DNA from: an uncultured Bacteroidales bacterium
Lineage (GTDB): Bacteria > Bacteroidota > Bacteroidia > Bacteroidales > Paludibacteraceae
Length of the DNA stretch: 7,435 bases
Assembly (NCBI GenBank): GCA_903929065.1
Contig: CAIYTJ010000223.1
Coordinates: 1-7,435 of the forward strand
Direction of reading: 5' to 3'
In this document: positions 4,365 through 7,435 of the stretch, one piece after another
Numbering within the stretch: position 1 is the first letter of the stretch
Layout: each line of letters begins with the position of its first letter
Notes under the pieces: generated by a model
Seen by the model: only the letters and a program-made list of their open reading frames with translations
Database searches by the model: none
What the model was told of the DNA's origin: nothing
Made by a program: the position numbers and the translations under genes

Positions 4365-7262
4365 CTAAAAGTTTTGCAGAAAGTCTGATAAATTCACATC
4401 CCTGCCAAGATCCATTTTCTTACGAAGCCTGTAGCGGCTCATTTCTACACTTCGGTACGACATATTCAAAAGCGGTGCAATGTCTTTCGAACTTAAGTCC
4501 ATTTTCAGATAGGCGCAGAGTTTTTTATCACTAATAGTTAAATTTGGAAAACGTTCGCTTAATCGCATTAAATAATTTTCATAAACAAGGTCAAAATTCT
4601 CAGCAAACTTTTTCCAGTTATTATCGTGTTCGATATTGTGCCTGATGTCTTCCTGCATCTTAATTATTTCTTTTAGAACAGTTTTTGTTTCGGCTTTTTC
4701 GGTAATTTCAGTGCTAACTTTTGTAAGTTTTTGAGAAATGTCAAGCAGAACTTCATTTTTGCGGATTATATTCATAGTAGAGCTGGCCAGTTCCTGCGAT
4801 TTATGTCGTAAATCATATTGCAAACGCTGGTTTTTCAATTCAATAATTTCCTTTCTCTTGGCTTTAGCATCTTCTTCAAAGCGTTTTTCCTGTTCCAGAA
4901 GCTCCAGTTCTTTTTGAGCTTCCATATCGCGTGCGCCTTTTTCCGATTTTTTTTTGATAAATTCAACTAATAGATAAACAGAAAATGCAAATAAAATGAG
5001 GTAAATCAAATAAGCTAACCGGCTTTCGTACCACGGCGGTAAAATGGTAAACTGATAACTGGTTTCAACCGTTTTTGCTTCCAACAGACTTTTAGCTCTC
5101 ACTCTGAAAATGTATGTCCCTTTTCGTAATTTGGTATATTCCTTAGAGTTAACGGATGAATATGACGACCATTTGGAATCAAAGTTTTCAAGAAGATAAC
5201 TGTAAGTTACGGAAGCATCGTTTCGATATTCTGGTGCTACAAACTCAAATTTCAACGAATTGTTTTTAAACTTAAATTCATGCTCCTGATTTTGGTTTTC
5301 GGGCGATTGGTATCCTGCAACTACAGAATCCCTTTCGTTTGTAAGGAATACATTTCTTATCGAAACTTTAAACTGACTTTTTTCACGGCTGATTTTGGAA
5401 ATATCCAACCACGAAAATCCATCTTCGGTACTTACAATGATGTTATTTTCATTTACAAAGTTGAATTGTTCAAACCCGATAATCAGCTTGTTTTTAATGG
5501 TAGAAAATGAAAGTGTATCTAATTTATATTTGCTGTCAGGCTGTTTGAACGCAACCCCCACATACTGGTAAGATGTGCACCAAATATCACCTTTTAATGA
5601 CATGTTGAGCTTCATAGATTGGTTTTGAATACCGAATATATTTTCAATTTCGCTAAAATGCTCAATTTTTTCTGAAGATTTATTTAAATGATAAAATCCA
5701 TATTGAGTTGAGAATACAATCTGGTCATTGAGTTTATTTAAACTGTTATCACGGTTCGACGGAAATCCCTTTGGAGTTCCAAAAGGTTCAACTTTTTCAA
5801 ATTTACGAAGGTCATCACTTAGTTTGAGTCGGGTAACTCCTTTAATCCAGTGGCTAAACCATATATATCCATCTGCATCTTCTTCAAAATTGCCTCCGGT
5901 ATCATCAAATCCACTTACAAAATTCGAAAATTGCCAGACTCCTCCATTCTTTTTCAAAATAAAGAAACCCTGATAAGAACATCCTAAAACGCAATCGGAC
6001 TTATTTTTTAATGACCGAAAATCCCAGGTGCCGGGAACTCCTGCGATTTGTTTTACATTATCACCTTCAATTAGAAATGCTCCATGGTCACTTCCGCAAA
6101 AGATTTTATTATCAATCAACCTCATACTCCAAACCTGTCCTTGCATTTTAGGCAGAATTTTGACTGAAAGCGGATTTGGAGAATTGGTAAAAGGATAAGA
6201 AGTTGTATATAATCCCTGATTTGTACCAAGATACAAAATATTGTTTCTGAGTAAGGAAGAATATCCTGCACCGTACAATTGACTGTTACCGAATAAGTCG
6301 TAGATGGGCGAATTAATTAGTACATAATCAATTCCTTTATCCAACCCAAGCCATAAATTGTGTTGATGATCAAAAGCAACACTTAATATTGTGTTGTTTT
6401 GCATGCCGGAAAACGTATTTGAAAAGACACTTGTATTATTATCGAAATCTTTTACAACTAATCCCTTCCTGACTGTTCCGAAAGCAACTTTTGAACCTTC
6501 AATAGCAGCACAAAATACTTGATTTTCAGAAAGAAACGAATCTATATCTGTTTTAAGTTGTGTTACCGTTTGTCCATCAAACACATAAAGACCATGAAAA
6601 TCAGTAACAAACAAAATTTTGGTTTTTTGAAATGGGAGTATTGCACAGATTTTTTTATTTTTCAGCATATCCGAATAAGGAAGGGACATAAACATATCGC
6701 CGTTTAAAAAGGTAACACCGTTTTCTGTGCTTGCAACAATCAAGGAATTATTTACAACTGCAGAGCAATCAATTTTATGCTGAAATGCAAACCGGGACAT
6801 TTTATTAGCTTTGAAACAAAAAATCTCCTTATCCCCTTGAAAATAAAAAGTATTTTCAATTTTATGAATGTTCCATATTTCATTAAAACTACGTTCGTTT
6901 TCTTTTACTTTCTCTACAAGGGAATAATATTGTAATAGTCCGGATTTAGACCTTTCGTAATAACCGAATTCATTAAATGCCCCAGCATAAATTCGATTTG
7001 TTTGATCATCGTAGTATAGAGAACGCACATTGGTATAATTCCTGATCGGGTACACTGTCCAACGGTTACCATCATATTCCAATAAACCACTATTATTTGC
7101 GAAATACATCCAGTCGTTTTTTTCCTGAATTATATGCCAGTTCTGTGTCCCTGCATTTGAAACTTTTCGTGAAAAATTTCTAACAGATGGTTGAATTGCG
7201 TAGACATTATTGATATTGAACAGAAAAATAAGGACACTGAAATAAGAAATCAATCGTTTCAT
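4365..7262 (-). CDS. Membrane-spanning propeller/Y_Y_Y sensor with C-terminal LuxR-like HTH
   Basis: A 965-residue one-component regulator. A signal peptide (1-22, ending NVYA) is followed by a periplasmic beta-propeller (about 40-620) built of Reg_prop-like blades, for example LLEYDGNRWTVYP (60-72), NLWLGLDKGIDYV (302-314) and YIWFSHWIKGVTRL (466-479). A triple-tyrosine (Y_Y_Y) domain lies at about 668-741, including YSYLLENFDSKW (687-698) and GTYIFRVRAKS (715-725). One transmembrane helix (about 748-768) with a KKK stop-transfer leads into a long charged coiled coil (775-880) and a helix-turn-helix at about 903-950 (KDIAPLLNMSYRSVEMSRYRLRKKM). There is no HisKA, HATPase or receiver domain, so signal transfer must be direct, probably through dimerisation by the coiled coil. 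The ligand and targets are unknown. The family is widespread in Bacteroidota as triple-tyrosine-motif proteins. Sampled rows are visibly more A+T-rich than the MFS gene. The ATG is fixed by the signal peptide, and no Shine-Dalgarno is seen. Confidence 0.85.
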   Translation of the reverse strand: MKRLISYFSVLIFLFNINNVYAIQPSVRNFSRKVSNAGTQNWHIIQEKNDWMYFANNSGLLEYDGNRWTVYPIRNYTNVRSLYYDDQTNRIYAGAFNEFGYYERSKSGLLQYYSLVEKVKENERSFNEIWNIHKIENTFYFQGDKEIFCFKANKMSRFAFQHKIDCSAVVNNSLIVASTENGVTFLNGDMFMSLPYSDMLKNKKICAILPFQKTKILFVTDFHGLYVFDGQTVTQLKTDIDSFLSENQVFCAAIEGSKVAFGTVRKGLVVKDFDNNTSVFSNTFSGMQNNTILSVAFDHQHNLWLGLDKGIDYVLINSPIYDLFGNSQLYGAGYSSLLRNNILYLGTNQGLYTTSYPFTNSPNPLSVKILPKMQGQVWSMRLIDNKIFCGSDHGAFLIEGDNVKQIAGVPGTWDFRSLKNKSDCVLGCSYQGFFILKKNGGVWQFSNFVSGFDDTGGNFEEDADGYIWFSHWIKGVTRLKLSDDLRKFEKVEPFGTPKGFPSNRDNSLNKLNDQIVFSTQYGFYHLNKSSEKIEHFSEIENIFGIQNQSMKLNMSLKGDIWCTSYQYVGVAFKQPDSKYKLDTLSFSTIKNKLIIGFEQFNFVNENNIIVSTEDGFSWLDISKISREKSQFKVSIRNVFLTNERDSVVAGYQSPENQNQEHEFKFKNNSLKFEFVAPEYRNDASVTYSYLLENFDSKWSSYSSVNSKEYTKLRKGTYIFRVRAKSLLEAKTVETSYQFTILPPWYESRLAYLIYLILFAFSVYLLVEFIKKKSEKGARDMEAQKELELLEQEKRFEEDAKAKRKEIIELKNQRLQYDLRHKSQELASSTMNIIRKNEVLLDISQKLTKVSTEITEKAETKTVLKEIIKMQEDIRHNIEHDNNWKKFAENFDLVYENYLMRLSERFPNLTISDKKLCAYLKMDLSSKDIAPLLNMSYRSVEMSRYRLRKKMDLGRDVNLSDFLQNF

Positions 7263-7435
7263 GTTGTTAATTGAGATTTTATTTGGTTATTTTCAAATTT
7301 TGTTTGAAATAAAGTTCAATTTTACACGTTTTTTTAGGTTGTTGTGTGTGTTGAAACATGTTATTAAACATATATATTTTTATCTATCATAAAATCAGAC
7401 TTATAACCGTGCAGATGTAGTGGAAATGTTGTGGT
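7263..7435. other. Leader region of the regulator gene at the right edge
   Basis: 173 A+T-rich bases with no convincing gene. On the - strand no exact TAnnTTTG box is found. The nearest match is TATGTTTA, read from 7372 to 7365, which lacks the final G and has no TTG upstream, so I do not call a promoter. The promoter of the 4365-7262 gene is therefore unresolved or depends on an activator. Confidence 0.5.
7358..7371. promoter_or_regulatory. Inverted repeat ATGTT-N4-AACAT, possible operator of the regulator gene
   Basis: ATGTT (7358-7362) and AACAT (7367-7371) are perfect 5-bp arms around ATTA, about 96 bases upstream of the regulator's ATG. The overlapping palindrome AACATGTT (7355-7362) extends the symmetry. 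The position would suit autoregulation by the HTH protein, but the arms are short and the region is A+T-rich. Confidence 0.25.

Noticed and set aside
5280..6707. Three + strand frames (5280-5510, 5728-5973, 6519-6707) opposite the regulator gene
   Set aside because: They are short, lack promoter boxes, and the opposite strand codes continuous propeller sequence.
7365..7372. TATGTTTA on the - strand as promoter of the regulator gene
   Set aside because: It misses the final G of the -7 box and has no TTG at the expected distance, so it is too weak to call.

Overview
The window looks like chromosomal DNA of a Bacteroidota bacterium, probably a Bacteroidales or related fermentative/environmental lineage. 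Four signs support this: a protein with a C-terminal type IX secretion (T9SS) sorting domain, promoter boxes of the TAnnTTTG type in front of three genes, no clear Shine-Dalgarno sequences, and a large periplasmic propeller plus triple-tyrosine sensor of a kind abundant in that phylum. I cannot name the genus from sequence alone.

Layout from left to right. Positions 1-365 are mostly non-coding. They hold a 12-bp direct repeat with 42-bp spacing, an unproven open frame entering from the left edge, and a promoter (319-326) for the first gene. 366-1151 (+) is a helical cytoplasmic protein of unknown function that resembles the Bacteroidota DUF6261 group. 1152-1424 carries a second promoter box and a strong intrinsic terminator with a GNRA-type loop, which together could define a small RNA of roughly 85-90 nt. 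It also carries a third promoter box with a tandem 8-bp repeat for the next gene. 1425-2969 (+) is a secreted family-9 polysaccharide (pectate) lyase with a T9SS tail. A strong 15-bp hairpin terminator follows, and the promoter of the next gene is packed directly behind it. 3084-4337 (+) is a 12-helix MFS exporter of the EntS-like (MFS_3) type. 4365-7262 (-), convergent with it across a 27-bp gap, is a 965-residue membrane-spanning regulator: signal peptide, beta-propeller, Y_Y_Y domain, one transmembrane helix, coiled coil and LuxR-like helix-turn-helix, with no histidine kinase between.

How they may work together. Each gene seems to have its own transcription unit, so this is not an operon. 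The lyase would cut pectate or polygalacturonate outside the cell, but no SusC/SusD pair, other pectinase or sugar isomerase is in view, so it appears to be an orphan enzyme rather than part of a polysaccharide utilisation locus visible here. The sensor could couple an extracytoplasmic signal directly to DNA binding. That it controls the lyase or the exporter is only a hypothesis. The sensor gene is visibly more A+T-rich in sampled rows than the MFS gene. I see no insertion sequence, CRISPR array, tRNA or rRNA. I do not see an unmistakably new system. The best leads are the candidate small RNA, the activator-type repeat in front of the lyase, and the kinase-free membrane regulator.
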